NCBI RefSeq assembly: GCF_009674825.1
Contig: NZ_WKJH01000005.1
Coordinates: 124,001-188,000, forward strand
Reading direction: 5' to 3'
Source: Maribacter luteus
GTDB taxonomy: Bacteria > Bacteroidota > Bacteroidia > Flavobacteriales > Flavobacteriaceae
DNA: 64,000 nucleotides
Shown here: in pieces, positions 54,306 through 63,441 of the stretch
Position numbering within the stretch: position 1 is the first letter of the stretch
Layout: every line of letters begins with the position of its first letter
Notes under the pieces: generated by a model
Told to the model about the DNA's origin: nothing
What the model saw: only the letters and a program-made list of their open reading frames with translations
Database searches by the model: none
Translations under genes and position numbers: made by a program

Positions 54306-55757
54306 ATGCCAAGTACCACTATCACCATTCTTTTACTTTCATTATATCTTTTGGCCCTTATTGTCATCGGCATATGGAACAGAAAGAGTGAAAGCAGTGA
54401 GGATTTTTTCTTGGCTTCACGAAAATTACCGGCTTGGTTGTTGGCCGTGACCTTTGTGGCATCGTGGTGGGGAGGAGGATCCGCCATTGACTTAGTTGAC
54501 CATGCACATAAAAACGGACTTAGTTCCTTCTGGATTTATGGGGTACCTGTACTTTTGGCAACAGCGCTCATGTTCCTATTTGCCAAAGGAATCCGTAATG
54601 TAGGTTCCATATCCCAACCCCAACTTATGGAGCAACGTTATAATAATAAGGTTTCACTATTGCTTACCATCTTCATTATTATCTTTATGGTCATCGGCTC
54701 CACGGTTCAGATTATAGTGGTCGGAAAGTTTTTTCATGCCTTTTTTGATATTTCCTATGAGCAAGGGGCCATTTTGGGAACTTTGATCGTATTGACCTAT
54801 TCTTTGTTCGGTGGTTTCAAAGGGGTGGTACTAACCGATCTACTGCAATTTGTATTCTTTCTACTGACAGGGGTACTTTTATTTTATATGACCTACGATC
54901 AATCAGGTGGAATCGAAGCGGTAAAGGTCACGGCAATTACAAACCAAAAAGAAGGTTATATATCATTCTTTACCAATGTATCCGACAACTTGGCCTATGT
55001 AATTACATTTGGCACCTCATGGATGATCCAAGCCAATATCTGGCAACGCATTTCAGCGGCAAAAAAGGCCGTGGACGCTAAAAAAATGATGATTATTAGT
55101 TTCATCGCTTTTATACCTCTCTATCTTATGGTTACCTATACGGGAATGTTCGCATCGGTACTATATGAAACCGTTCCGAAAAGTGGAATAGTTCCCGATT
55201 TGATCAGCAATATTCCCAATCCCATAATCAGTGCCGTTCTATTTGTGGGATTGAGTGCCGCTATCATGTCTACGATGGATTCCCTTATCAATACAGGGGC
55301 ACTTTCTTTAACGGTTGATGTGTACCAACGACATATAAACCCGAATGCGAGTCCGTCCCATAATGTTATGATAGGTAGAATATCGACCTTTCTCCTGGGT
55401 GCCTTGGCGCTACTTATTGCCTTGAAGATACAGTCGGTTTTAAGAATCTCATGGATTGGTTCCGATTTTCTTACCAGCGGTGCGTTTATACCGTTGGTGT
55501 TGGGGTTTTTATGGGTAAGGGGCACCTCAAAAGCCGCCATTATCTCCATGCTGTTCGGATTGTTCTTTTCAACCTACAATCTTTTGGTAGCCTTAGGGTT
55601 GGATTTGCCCGTAGCATGGGAAACAGCATCGACCGAACAAGCGTTGATCGGTATCTCTATTTCGTTCTTCTTATATGTTATCTTTAGTTTTCTAACGGAA
55701 GGTGATATGGAAAAAAGCAAAAAATTCATTGCCAAAGCCAATATCTTGAACCGATAG
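54306..55757 (+). CDS. Sodium:solute symporter (SSS family)
   Basis: 483 residues with about 13 membrane helices. SSS hallmarks are SSEDFFLASRKLPAWLLAVTF, WGGGSAIDLVDHAHKNGLSSF and a VGLSAAIMSTMDSLINTGALSLTVD block containing the Na+-site Ser/Thr residues. It is in the same superfamily as PutP and SGLT. The substrate is not predictable. It is convergent with the SulP gene, 13 bases away. Confidence 0.88.
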   Translation: MPSTTITILLLSLYLLALIVIGIWNRKSESSEDFFLASRKLPAWLLAVTFVASWWGGGSAIDLVDHAHKNGLSSFWIYGVPVLLATALMFLFAKGIRNVGSISQPQLMEQRYNNKVSLLLTIFIIIFMVIGSTVQIIVVGKFFHAFFDISYEQGAILGTLIVLTYSLFGGFKGVVLTDLLQFVFFLLTGVLLFYMTYDQSGGIEAVKVTAITNQKEGYISFFTNVSDNLAYVITFGTSWMIQANIWQRISAAKKAVDAKKMMIISFIAFIPLYLMVTYTGMFASVLYETVPKSGIVPDLISNIPNPIISAVLFVGLSAAIMSTMDSLINTGALSLTVDVYQRHINPNASPSHNVMIGRISTFLLGALALLIALKIQSVLRISWIGSDFLTSGAFIPLVLGFLWVRGTSKAAIISMLFGLFFSTYNLLVALGLDLPVAWETASTEQALIGISISFFLYVIFSFLTEGDMEKSKKFIAKANILNR

Positions 55758-55770
55758 AAATCAACTTTGG

Positions 55771-57429
55771 TTATTCTCTTTTTTTTGATGGATGACTTAA
55801 CAACTCAAATGCTTTTTGGGTAGCTTTATTAAAACTGTCGAAAATATGATCTTCCTGGATCAAGTCGTTCAATTGGTATTTTTCGAATTTTGTTTTGACC
55901 TGAGGATTCAATCCTGAAAGAAGTATAGTAATGTTCTTATTTTTCAAAATCTTGATGGTATCCTTCAGGTTGTGCAACCCCGTTTGATCAATGAAAGAAA
56001 CATGTCGCATTCTAATAATTAGGACCTCACATTTTAACCCGATTTCCTCAATAGCCTCTGAATATCTTCTTGCAGATGCAAAGAACAAGGGTCCACTGAT
56101 CTCATAAATATTTAGACCGGCAGGTAGTTCAGAATAATTCTCGATTACATCCGTATCTATAAAATCATCGATACGTTTTTCGCTAAAATCCGCCATCCTT
56201 TTCATAAACAGAATGGCCGACAATACCACCCCTACCTCAATGGCCAAGGTTAAATCGAAAAATACCGTAATGAAAAAAGTGGTCAATAATATAAGGATAT
56301 CGAAATAAGACCCTTTGAGGATAGATACAAAAGACCTCCATTCACTCATGTTATAAGCGACCACGATTAATATACCCGCCAAACAAGACATAGGTATCAA
56401 CTTCGCCCATTGGCCCAAGAACAACATGATCAGCAATAAGGTCATTGCGTGTACCATTCCTGAAATGGGTGTTCTACCCCCGTTTTTCACGTTAGTGGCG
56501 GTACGGGCTATAGCTCCTGTGGCAGGAATTCCTCCAAAAAATGGTGTTATGATATTTGCAATCCCTTGGGCGATCAGTTCGGTGTTTGAACGGTGTTTTC
56601 CCCCAATCATACCATCGGAAACAACTGCTGAAAGTAAGGATTCAATACCTCCCAACAAAGCTATGGTCATTGCAGGAGCTACATAATTTTGTAATTGGTT
56701 CCATTGAATTTCGGGAATGGTTATCTGAAAATTATTCGGAATCGTGCCAAAAAAACTCTCGATGGTAGGCACATCAATTTTCAACAGGTATACCAAAGGT
56801 GTTATTAGTATAATAGCAATGAAGGAACCTGGAATTTTCGTTGTTATTTTTTTTGAGAAAACCGTAATCAAAATTGTTATGGCAGTTAATGTAAATGCCT
56901 CCCAATTAATATGATCCAAGTTCGAAAAATAGACCAACCATTTTTCATGGAATTCGGAAGGTACCTTATCTATTGGTAAACCCAAGGCATCCTTGATCTG
57001 TGTGGAAAATATTACGATTGCAATACCACTTGTGAACCCTACGACCAATGATAAAGGAAAATATTTGAGTAAGGTACCCAACTTCAACAATCCAAAGATA
57101 ATCAATAACATGCCGGCTAATATGGTAGAAATAATCAATCCATCTATACCATATTTCTCCACGATACCATAGACGATAACAATGAAGGCACCTGTTGGCC
57201 CACCGATCTGCACACGACTACCTCCCAGTAATGAAATCAAAAAACCCGCAACTATGGCCGTTATAAGTCCTTTTTCCGGGGATACTCCCGAGGCTACGGC
57301 AAAGGCTATGGCCAAAGGTAAGGCCACAATGCCTACTACAATGCCCGATAAAACATCATTGGATAGTTGTTTCTTATCCAATCCTGATTTTAAAACTGTG
57401 AAGAATTTAGGTTTAAAAATAGTATTCAT
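55771..57429 (-). CDS. SulP-family inorganic anion transporter
   Basis: 552 residues. The N-terminal membrane domain has the SulP features VALPLAIAFAVASGVSPEKGLITAIVAGFL, GPTGAFIVIVYGIVEKYG and ATGAIARTATNVKNGGRTPISG. The C-terminal STAS domain (about 435-545) contains RMRHVSFIDQTGLHNLKD. Substrates in the family include sulfate, bicarbonate and other anions; no carbonic anhydrase or sulfate-assimilation gene is adjacent to settle it. Confidence 0.9.
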   Translation of the reverse strand: MNTIFKPKFFTVLKSGLDKKQLSNDVLSGIVVGIVALPLAIAFAVASGVSPEKGLITAIVAGFLISLLGGSRVQIGGPTGAFIVIVYGIVEKYGIDGLIISTILAGMLLIIFGLLKLGTLLKYFPLSLVVGFTSGIAIVIFSTQIKDALGLPIDKVPSEFHEKWLVYFSNLDHINWEAFTLTAITILITVFSKKITTKIPGSFIAIILITPLVYLLKIDVPTIESFFGTIPNNFQITIPEIQWNQLQNYVAPAMTIALLGGIESLLSAVVSDGMIGGKHRSNTELIAQGIANIITPFFGGIPATGAIARTATNVKNGGRTPISGMVHAMTLLLIMLFLGQWAKLIPMSCLAGILIVVAYNMSEWRSFVSILKGSYFDILILLTTFFITVFFDLTLAIEVGVVLSAILFMKRMADFSEKRIDDFIDTDVIENYSELPAGLNIYEISGPLFFASARRYSEAIEEIGLKCEVLIIRMRHVSFIDQTGLHNLKDTIKILKNKNITILLSGLNPQVKTKFEKYQLNDLIQEDHIFDSFNKATQKAFELLSHPSKKRE

Positions 57430-57561
57430 AATAATATTTCTCCTTTAAAATTTATTCGAACAAAATCCAAATTATTACCCATGTACTTCTATTGGATTAT
57501 CGATGTTCCTTTGATATTAGTGGTGTTTTACGAATTAACCCGTTTACGGATCAAATGAATT

Positions 57562-58641
57562 TCATTCTGTGTTAAATTCGTGTATTGCAGGTAAAGCTTT
57601 ATTGTTAAAATCGAACAATGCTTGGTTTTCCCAAGGCGATGCTTCCGTTGATTCGCTCCCCTTCCATGAAATAAGCTCAGCTCCCCAATAACAAAAGCCT
57701 AATCCGTTTTCTACTTGATTCATTATTGTTCTAATTTGCGCTATAAAGTTCTGTTGCCCTTCGCGAGTCGCAGGGTAATCCGGCAGTATCAATTGATTAT
57801 TCGATCCAACGATATTATCCGTCCAATCATCCCAATCCAATGTAAAGGGATAGGCCGTTTCTGCTATGAGCACATCCTTGGAGTACGTATTACCCAAACT
57901 TTGTATGGTGGTTTGGAGGTCATTTAACGATTTTCCGTGCCATAAGGGATAATATGACAACCCTATGATGTCATAATCCAAGGTATGTACTTGATTGAAA
58001 AACCAATCGGAACCCTCCATACCCGCAAAATGCAAAATAATCTTTGTCTCTTCTGAAACAGCTCTCACTGCGGTAATTCCCTCATTCACCAACATCTTAA
58101 AATTATCCGGATTCTTTGAAATATCCCCATAAGGATGAAGTAAGCCAGAATTGATTTCATTCCCGATTTGAATGTAATCGGGTTGAAGTTCGGTCATAAC
58201 CCTTTTGGTATAGTTAAAGACACTGTCTTTTATGCGGGAAAAATCCAAACCTTGCCATTGCATTGGTATTTCCTGGTGGGCAGGATCGGCCCATGTATCG
58301 GAATAATGAAGCGTCAACCAAGTTTTAAATCCCTGGGTCTTAAGTGTTCTGGAAAATGTTTTCACTTCGTTGAATCCCGAATGTTCTCCTTCCGGATTTA
58401 CCCATAAACGCAAGCGAATGGTATTGACTCGGTTTGACTTTAGTATGTCCAGAAAATTGCTCTCTTTGCCTTCAAGGTCATAGAAAATGGGATTTGATTC
58501 CGATATTTCAGGATAGCTCGAAATGTCAATCGCTGCAATGATCTTTGAATCTGTATACGATGTGTCGGCTACATGTACCTCGTCCTTGGCGCAAGAAATA
58601 ACAACCAAAAAAGGTAAAACAAATTGAATAATTCTATTCAT
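57562..58641 (-). CDS. GH53 endo-beta-1,4-galactanase lipoprotein
   Basis: 359 residues. Lipoprotein signal MNRIIQFVLPFLVVISC (C17). GH53 catalytic residues: acid/base E162 in QIGNEINSG and nucleophile E261 in VLIAETAYPFTLDW. The LRLWVNPEGEHSGF, LTLHYSDTWADP and GLSYYPLWHGK segments are diagnostic. It should cut beta-1,4-galactan or arabinogalactan side chains at the cell surface. No SusC/D pair, sulfatase or other glycoside hydrolase is nearby, so it is not in a polysaccharide utilisation locus here. Confidence 0.92.
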   Translation of the reverse strand: MNRIIQFVLPFLVVISCAKDEVHVADTSYTDSKIIAAIDISSYPEISESNPIFYDLEGKESNFLDILKSNRVNTIRLRLWVNPEGEHSGFNEVKTFSRTLKTQGFKTWLTLHYSDTWADPAHQEIPMQWQGLDFSRIKDSVFNYTKRVMTELQPDYIQIGNEINSGLLHPYGDISKNPDNFKMLVNEGITAVRAVSEETKIILHFAGMEGSDWFFNQVHTLDYDIIGLSYYPLWHGKSLNDLQTTIQSLGNTYSKDVLIAETAYPFTLDWDDWTDNIVGSNNQLILPDYPATREGQQNFIAQIRTIMNQVENGLGFCYWGAELISWKGSESTEASPWENQALFDFNNKALPAIHEFNTE

Positions 58642-58814
58642 TGCCTATGTAACATTAAGCAGTCAGGTCCCAAAACTTGGAAACAAATAATCAGTGTTAG
58701 TATATAATACTATCGAAGAGATGTACAACAACTTAAATACAACCCAATATTCCCCCGAATTTTAGATTATGGAATTTAATAAAAGGGAATGTAAAATCAC
58801 ATTGATAGCGAAGA

Positions 58815-60107
58815 CTAGGCCTTCATCAATTCCTCTATCTCTTCTACTTCAATGGGTATATTGGCCATAAGGTTGAAAGGCTCCCCTTTTTCTTGGATTA
58901 CCACATCATCCTCAATTCGAATACCCATATTCTCTTCCGGAATGTAAATGCCCGGTTCAACGGTAAAGACCATATTTGCCTTCATAGGGGATTTTAAAGG
59001 CCCGTAATCATGCGTATCCAATCCGATATGATGACTGGTACCGTGCATAAAATACTTTTTATAGGCAGGCCAGTTTTTGTCCTCATTTTGTACATCGGCC
59101 TTGTCTAACAAGCCTAAGCTCAACAGTTCCGAAGTCATGATATTCCCTACTTCCTTATGATACTCTGCCCAGTCGGTACCGGGTACCAACATTTTCGTAG
59201 CTTCGTTTTTCACTCTTAATACCGATTGGTATACTGCTTTTTGACGTTCGGTAAACCTTCCATTCACAGGAATGGTCCTTGTGAGGTCACTGGAATAATT
59301 GGCATATTCAGCAGCAACATCCATCAACAACATATCCCCATCCTTACACTGCTGATTGTTCACGATATAATGCAGCACATTGGCATTGGCACCGGATGCT
59401 ATAATCGGGGTATAGGCAAAACCTTTAGAGCGGTTTCGGATAAACTCATGTAAAAGTTCGGCTTCGATCTCATATTCCCATACACCCGGTTTTACAAAGT
59501 CCAATAATCTTCTAAAACCTTTTTCTGTAATATTACAGGCCGTTTGCATCAAGTCGATTTCTTCAGGCTCCTTAACGCCTCTTATTTCCTGTAAAATAGG
59601 ATTGCTTTTGGCGACCTTATGCCCTGGGAATTTTAGTTTACAATCCCGGATAAAACGATCTTCACGGGTTTGGGTCTCCACGGACTGTCTGTAATGTTCA
59701 TTGGTATTGAAATATATCGTATCGGCTTCGGTCATTAAATTAAAAAAGACCTTGTCAAACTCGCTCAACCAATAAATAGTTTCGATTCCGGATATTTCCG
59801 TTGCCTTTTCCTTTGTCAATTTTTCACCTTCCCAAACGGCAATATGATCATTGGTCTCACGTACAAAAAGGACCTCACGAAGTTTCTTGTCATGGGCATC
59901 CGGAAAAAGCAATAAAATACTTTCTTCCTGATCGGCTCCACTTAAATAAAAAATATCGCGATGTTGCTCAAATGGCAAAGTACTGTCCGCACTTACGGGA
60001 TAGATATCGTTGGAATTAAACACTGCAATACTCGAAGGCTCCATTTTAGACATGAATTTCCTGCGATTCTTAATAAAAAGTTCACTGCTGATCTGTTCGT
60101 ATTTCAT
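58815..60107 (-). CDS. pepP: Xaa-Pro aminopeptidase (aminopeptidase P family)
   Basis: 430 residues. An N-terminal domain (about 1-165, SVSADST and FYLSGADQEESILLLFP) precedes a pita-bread metallopeptidase domain. Two-metal ligands are visible as Asp residues in MLLMDVAAEYANYSSDLTR, His in FMHGTSHHIGLDTHD, Glu in FTVEPGIYIPEE and Glu in GIRIEDDVVI. It removes N-terminal residues preceding proline. It is divergent from the third sortilin-like gene. Confidence 0.92.
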   Translation of the reverse strand: MKYEQISSELFIKNRRKFMSKMEPSSIAVFNSNDIYPVSADSTLPFEQHRDIFYLSGADQEESILLLFPDAHDKKLREVLFVRETNDHIAVWEGEKLTKEKATEISGIETIYWLSEFDKVFFNLMTEADTIYFNTNEHYRQSVETQTREDRFIRDCKLKFPGHKVAKSNPILQEIRGVKEPEEIDLMQTACNITEKGFRRLLDFVKPGVWEYEIEAELLHEFIRNRSKGFAYTPIIASGANANVLHYIVNNQQCKDGDMLLMDVAAEYANYSSDLTRTIPVNGRFTERQKAVYQSVLRVKNEATKMLVPGTDWAEYHKEVGNIMTSELLSLGLLDKADVQNEDKNWPAYKKYFMHGTSHHIGLDTHDYGPLKSPMKANMVFTVEPGIYIPEENMGIRIEDDVVIQEKGEPFNLMANIPIEVEEIEELMKA

Positions 60108-60126
60108 GTGGAATGTATTTGGACCA

Positions 60127-60134
60127 CAAAATTA
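60127..60134 (-). promoter_or_regulatory. -7 element of pepP promoter
   Basis: TAATTTTG on the minus strand matches TAnnTTTG, 19 nt before the pepP ATG. A TTG lies 22 nt further upstream (60159-60157), a little longer than the usual spacing. Confidence 0.4.
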
Positions 60135-60165
60135 ATAATTCCGATATGTAAAGGGTCAATTTCTA

Positions 60166-60198
60166 AATTTAATTATCTTAGTAAGGATAAATTAAATT
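60166..60198. repeat. AT-rich palindrome between pepP and third sortilin-like gene
   Basis: AATTTAATTATC (60166-60177) and GATAAATTAAATT (60186-60198) are complementary with one bulged base, with CTTA-G-TAAG pairing in the middle. A regulator site or a structure in either leader is possible. Confidence 0.4.
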
Positions 60199-60271
60199 AC
60201 GGCATCCCTATATTTTCAAACTCGTTGGAGATTTTTTCTGTTTAAGGGATTCTTCCAATCGTCCATTTCAT

Positions 60272-63200
60272 ATGAGTTCAAGATTTTTTGTAGTTTTTCT
60301 ATTATTTATTTCATTCTACGGCAATGCACAGACTGATGCAGAGGTATTCAAAAACTTGAAATTCCGATTTATAGGTCCTGAAGGTAACCGGACCATTGCC
60401 ATTGCCGGCGTTCCAGGAAATCCTATGATCAATTATATCGGCGCGGCCTCAGGAGGTTTATGGAAAACAACGGATGGCGGGGTAACTTGGAAATCGATTT
60501 TCGATGATCAGGATGTTTCTTCCATCGGTTCTTTAGCTATAGCCCCTACAAATCCCGATGTTATTTGGGTGGGTACAGGAGAAACCTTTGTGATAAGGCC
60601 TGCCCATGCCATGGGGGACGGTATTTACAAGTCAGAAGATGCTGGTAAGACCTGGAAGAACATGGGCCTTGAAAAAACAGGCCGAATAGGCCGCATCGTT
60701 GTTCACCCTACCAATCCCGATATCGTTTATGCCGCTGCCTTGGGTCATACCTATGGACCCCAGCAGGAGCGCGGTGTGTACAAGACCATTGATGGTGGTA
60801 AAAGTTGGAAACAAATCCTATTCATAGACGAAAATACGGGCGCTGCGGATATTGCCTTGGATCCTAAAAATCCAGATAGGTTATTGGTCGGCATGTGGTC
60901 CATACATATAAATACATGGGGTTTGAACAGTGGTGGTCCCGGTGGCGGTATATACCGATCCCTTGATGGGGGTGATACATGGCAAGCGCTCACAGAAAAA
61001 GGATTACCGGGAGGAAAAAACAATCCCGTTGGAAAAACGGGTGTCGCCATTTCCCATTCAAACCCCAATACAGTCTATGCCCTTTTTGAGATTGATAGTC
61101 CGGCCCTCTATAAATCGAATGACTTTGGTGAAACATGGACACTCCAAACCCGCAACCACGATATCAATGAGCGTGCACCCTATTATACCCGCATGGCCGT
61201 ATCGACCAATGACCCCAATGAGATCTATTTTGCGAATGTAAAGTTCAGCACTTCAAAAGATGGTGGCAAAACCCTAAAAGGTGGTTACAAGGCAGGTGGC
61301 GATAATCATGATATATGGATAGACCCAACCAATGCCGACCGTATCATGGTCGCACATGATGGAGGAGCGAGTATTAGTCTTAATCATGGGGAAACTTTTC
61401 AAAGGGTGGTACTGCCCATCGCCCAAATGTACCATGTGGCCGTAGACGACCAAATACCTTATAACGTCTATGGAAACCGTCAAGATGGCTACTCTTATAA
61501 AGGTCCCAGCAATAGCCTGCAAGGATATATACCCATTGGTTTATGGAAAGGAGTGGGCGGATGTGAAAGTGGATTTGCGCAACCAGACCCCTTTGACAAC
61601 GATATAGTCTGGTCTGGTTGTTATGATGGTGGATTGGAAAGGTACAATGCAAAAACAGGACATTCACAAGATGTTCGCGTATGGCCTGAAGCGGGTTACG
61701 GCTGGGCCCCTGCCGAATTGAAATACCGATGGCATTGGAATTTCCCACTTGCCTTTTCTCCCCATGTAAAACACAGGGTTTATCTAGGCAGTCAATATGT
61801 GCATAAAAGTGATGATAACGGTCAAAGTTGGCAGGTAATCAGTCCAGACCTTACCCTAAACGATAAATCGCACCAACAAAGTTCAGGGGGTATTGCCAAA
61901 GACAACCTTATGACCTTTGACGGTTCTACCTTATTTGCGATACAGGAATCAAAAATAGAAGCCGGGGTAATATGGACAGGTAGTAATGATGGTCAAGTAC
62001 AATTCACTCGAAACGGAGGTGAAAGTTGGACGAACGTGACCCGAAACATCCCCAACCTACCAAAATGGGGTACTATATCCAATATAGAAACCTCTCGGTA
62101 TAAAAAAGGCACTGCGTACATCAGTGTGGACCTTCATCAAATGGGTGATTTTAATCCTTATATCTACAAAACAGAGGATTATGGCAAAAGTTGGAAATTG
62201 ATAAGTGGCAAAATTCCAAAGTCGGTTCACAGCTTCGTTCATGTCATCAAAGAAGATCCCAAAAGGGAAGGTATGCTTTACGCCGGGGTTGATAATGGTT
62301 TGTACATCAGTCACGACGACGGCGCCCATTGGATGCGCCTGCGAAATAACCTACCCCCTGCACCGGTATATTGGCTAGAAATTCAGGAGCGTTTTGATGA
62401 TTTGGTGGTCGGTACCTACGGCAGGGGCTATTACATTCTTGATAATGTTTCTCCCCTACGTGAATTCGATTGGTACGCCAAAAACGAAGAAGCCCATTTG
62501 TTTAGCTTACGACAAGCCTATCGCTTTCAACAAAAAGAAAGTATAAAGACCGATGGTCCCAGTAACAACTCTGGCCGAAACCCAAAGTACGGGGCAGATA
62601 TCAACTATTACTTAAAAGATAGTACAGATCAAAAAGTAGAAATACAAATATTGGATGCCAACAATGATATAATACGTACGTTAAAAGGTGAAAATGACAA
62701 AGGCATTCATAGAACCGTATGGAATTTACGATACGAACCCACCTACAAGCCCAAATTAAAGTCGACCCCACCAGGAAGACCTTGGGTACAGCTCAACGGG
62801 GAAGGTTGGCGCCCATTGGTTACATGGGATTTGGATCTATGGCGTGGACAATTCGGGCCACGGGTAATACCCGATACCTATAAAGTAAAACTCATTATTG
62901 GCAAAGACGAATATGTTCGTGAGTTGACCGTTCTTAAAGACCCCGCATCTGAAGGCACATTGGAAAGTATTAAGGAACAAGTAGCTTTTTCGCTGGAACT
63001 AAGGGATGCCATAAACATTGCGGTCACCCTGATCAACGATTTGGAAACCCTACGGGCCGAATTGAATGAAGTTATCCCCAGCTTAAAACGTGAAAACGAT
63101 ATTCAACGTGCGACAGAGCTCCGAAAAATGGCCGAATCCATATCAAGTTCTTTATATGACATTCATTTGACTGGAGCACGGGAAGATGCCTTTCGATCAC

Positions 63201-63430
63201 CCATGAAACTTTATGGTAGATTAAGTGCCTTGGCCAGCGATATTGGGGCGAATGGAGCAGATTTTAAACCAACCGACCAACAACGTGAGGTTTATGCCAT
63301 TTTCAACAAGCGTTTGGAAAACGTAAATGAAAAGTTTAAAAAGTTCATGAAGGTCGATGTAAAACAATTGAACTCCCAACTGAAAAAGAGCAAATATCAA
63401 ATTCTACTCGATAGAAAAATTAAATCTTAG
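60272..63430 (+). CDS. Exported sortilin/VPS10-like BNR-repeat protein 3
   Basis: 1052 residues. Signal peptide (MSSRFFVVFLLFISFYGNAQ), then FRFIGPEGNRTIAIAGVPGN and repeated Asp boxes (TTDGGVTWK, SEDAGKTWKN, TIDGGKSWKQ, SLDGGDTW, SNDFGETW, TEDYGKSWK). It differs from the two tandem paralogues in the opening motif (EGNR instead of FRGGR). The C-terminal region has the same helical, charged segment near 920-1000. Function is unknown; no catalytic residue is evident. It is separated from the other two by 45 kb. Confidence 0.85.
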   Translation: MSSRFFVVFLLFISFYGNAQTDAEVFKNLKFRFIGPEGNRTIAIAGVPGNPMINYIGAASGGLWKTTDGGVTWKSIFDDQDVSSIGSLAIAPTNPDVIWVGTGETFVIRPAHAMGDGIYKSEDAGKTWKNMGLEKTGRIGRIVVHPTNPDIVYAAALGHTYGPQQERGVYKTIDGGKSWKQILFIDENTGAADIALDPKNPDRLLVGMWSIHINTWGLNSGGPGGGIYRSLDGGDTWQALTEKGLPGGKNNPVGKTGVAISHSNPNTVYALFEIDSPALYKSNDFGETWTLQTRNHDINERAPYYTRMAVSTNDPNEIYFANVKFSTSKDGGKTLKGGYKAGGDNHDIWIDPTNADRIMVAHDGGASISLNHGETFQRVVLPIAQMYHVAVDDQIPYNVYGNRQDGYSYKGPSNSLQGYIPIGLWKGVGGCESGFAQPDPFDNDIVWSGCYDGGLERYNAKTGHSQDVRVWPEAGYGWAPAELKYRWHWNFPLAFSPHVKHRVYLGSQYVHKSDDNGQSWQVISPDLTLNDKSHQQSSGGIAKDNLMTFDGSTLFAIQESKIEAGVIWTGSNDGQVQFTRNGGESWTNVTRNIPNLPKWGTISNIETSRYKKGTAYISVDLHQMGDFNPYIYKTEDYGKSWKLISGKIPKSVHSFVHVIKEDPKREGMLYAGVDNGLYISHDDGAHWMRLRNNLPPAPVYWLEIQERFDDLVVGTYGRGYYILDNVSPLREFDWYAKNEEAHLFSLRQAYRFQQKESIKTDGPSNNSGRNPKYGADINYYLKDSTDQKVEIQILDANNDIIRTLKGENDKGIHRTVWNLRYEPTYKPKLKSTPPGRPWVQLNGEGWRPLVTWDLDLWRGQFGPRVIPDTYKVKLIIGKDEYVRELTVLKDPASEGTLESIKEQVAFSLELRDAINIAVTLINDLETLRAELNEVIPSLKRENDIQRATELRKMAESISSSLYDIHLTGAREDAFRSPMKLYGRLSALASDIGANGADFKPTDQQREVYAIFNKRLENVNEKFKKFMKVDVKQLNSQLKKSKYQILLDRKIKS

Positions 63431-63441
63431 ACCGTAATATA

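Noticed and set aside
57562-58641. Polysaccharide utilisation locus around the GH53 enzyme
   Set aside because: No SusC/SusD pair, hybrid regulator, sulfatase or further glycoside hydrolase lies nearby; the neighbours are SulP and aminopeptidase P.
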